Of a stretch of 14,538 nt of DNA, positions 14,047 to 14,538 are shown piece after piece. The notes below the pieces were generated by a model. That model was not told where the DNA came from, searched no databases, and worked only from the letters and a program-made list of their open reading frames with translations. The translations under genes were made by a program, and so were the position numbers. This DNA comes from an uncultured Elusimicrobia bacterium (GTDB taxonomy: Bacteria > Elusimicrobiota > Endomicrobiia > Endomicrobiales > Endomicrobiaceae): the NCBI GenBank assembly GCA_947168325.1, contig CAMVLN010000025.1, positions 1-14,538 on the forward strand, written 5' to 3'. The stretch's first letter is position 1. Each line of letters opens with the position of its first letter.

Positions 14047-14538
14047 CTATTTTATTACTAACAATCTGCATTTTTCTTTTTTTGTCGTCCCCAAATACTT
14101 TTTCTTAACTACACATACATATGTCCCATTGTATAGAATGTCTCCCCTATCATCTCTACCTGCATACTCAATCGATTTTACACCTTCAGACAAACCATCT
14201 ATTGAAGTGTGATAAATTTTATCTCCATATTCTGAATAAATGTCTATTTCCACACTACCATCTTCTGGCATTTCAAAAAATATTTTAGTCCTTTCTCCAG
14301 CTTGTGGGTTAAACGGATTTGGAGCATTGTAACATTTAGATGTAAGTTCTTGTATTGTAAAAGTACTATCAACCGTTTTTTCTTCTATAAACTCATTTTT
14401 TGCCGTTATTTTATATTTATATTCCCCTACAGTATAAGTCCCTATGTTTGCTCTATACCCATTACTACTACATACTATATATGACATTGTATAAGTTTTT
14501 ATAGGATTATCTAAATCAGTGTTTTTATAAATATAAAC
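14047..14538 (-). CDS. C-terminal end of a secreted surface protein with a FlgD_ig-like domain (partial)
   Basis: The frame is open from the right edge of the window (codon 14538-14536) to the TAG at 14049-14047, giving 163 residues without the N-terminus. An ATG at 14487 is internal and is not the start. The first ~65 residues look like the end of an Ig-like or fibronectin-like beta-sandwich (TYTVGEYKYKITAKNEF). After a linker, NAPNPFNPQAGERTKIFFEM leads into the FlgD_ig-type module: VEIDIYSEYGDKIY, then GRDDRGDILYNGTYVCVV, ending in KKEKCRLLVIK. This type of C-terminal module is found on large secreted or cell-surface proteins of Elusimicrobiota, Fibrobacteres and related groups and may act as a sorting or attachment domain. 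The rest of the protein, and so its job, lies outside the window. Confidence 0.8.
   Translation of the reverse strand, partial: VYIYKNTDLDNPIKTYTMSYIVCSSNGYRANIGTYTVGEYKYKITAKNEFIEEKTVDSTFTIQELTSKCYNAPNPFNPQAGERTKIFFEMPEDGSVEIDIYSEYGDKIYHTSIDGLSEGVKSIEYAGRDDRGDILYNGTYVCVVKKKYLGTTKKEKCRLLVIK

Overview
The window is very AT-rich bacterial chromosome that uses the standard code. Shine-Dalgarno sites are of the AGGAG/GAGG type and the clear promoters match a sigma70-like consensus (TTGACA or TTGTTA, 17 bp, TATACT or TATAAT). LolD (lipoprotein export), SurE, MurG and a class A PBP point to a Gram-negative envelope with peptidoglycan. The right edge holds the end of a large surface protein with a FlgD_ig-like C-terminal domain (NPFNP motif). 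Low G+C, this domain type, a Fic protein and many decayed genes together suggest an Elusimicrobiota/Endomicrobia-like, gut- or host-associated anaerobe. That placement is inference; no rRNA or other marker gene is present.

Left part (1-2400): a leftward pair consists of a class II Fic AMP-transferase with a C-terminal winged helix and a small membrane protein. They overlap by 14 bp and the second runs off the window. The Fic promoter is near-consensus and sits at the end of an array of TGACAAAA repeats spaced exactly 12 bp apart. To the right is a rightward flavodoxin-fold protein with an iron-sulfur-flavoprotein-type cysteine motif.

Middle (2507-6410): a leftward redox/hydrolase cluster, partly in ruins. 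In transcription order it holds a broken arginase-family gene, a possible remnant of a small membrane protein, a broken iron-sulfur-type flavodoxin gene, an intact exported aldo/keto reductase with two 4Fe-4S motifs, and an intact membrane-anchored metallo-beta-lactamase-fold hydrolase. Both pseudogenes can be read through in spite of stops and frameshifts, so the decay looks recent.

Right part (6569-13543): conserved housekeeping genes. CorA (rightward) faces PBP1A (leftward). LolD (leftward) diverges from a UDP-glucuronate-4-epimerase-like enzyme (rightward). MurG and SurE (leftward) overlap by 8 bp. PBP1A and MurG act in peptidoglycan synthesis; LolD and the epimerase probably act in outer-membrane lipoprotein sorting and surface polysaccharide synthesis.

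Far right (13544-14538): a 500-bp non-coding stretch holds a perfect 14-bp inverted repeat and three decayed copies of a palindromic repeat. Next to it is the leftward 3' end of the FlgD_ig-domain surface protein, open to the window edge. I saw no tRNA, rRNA, CRISPR array, insertion sequence or replication origin. The least explained items are the Fic operator-like repeat array with its overlapping membrane-protein partner, and the 13.6-kb perfect hairpin.
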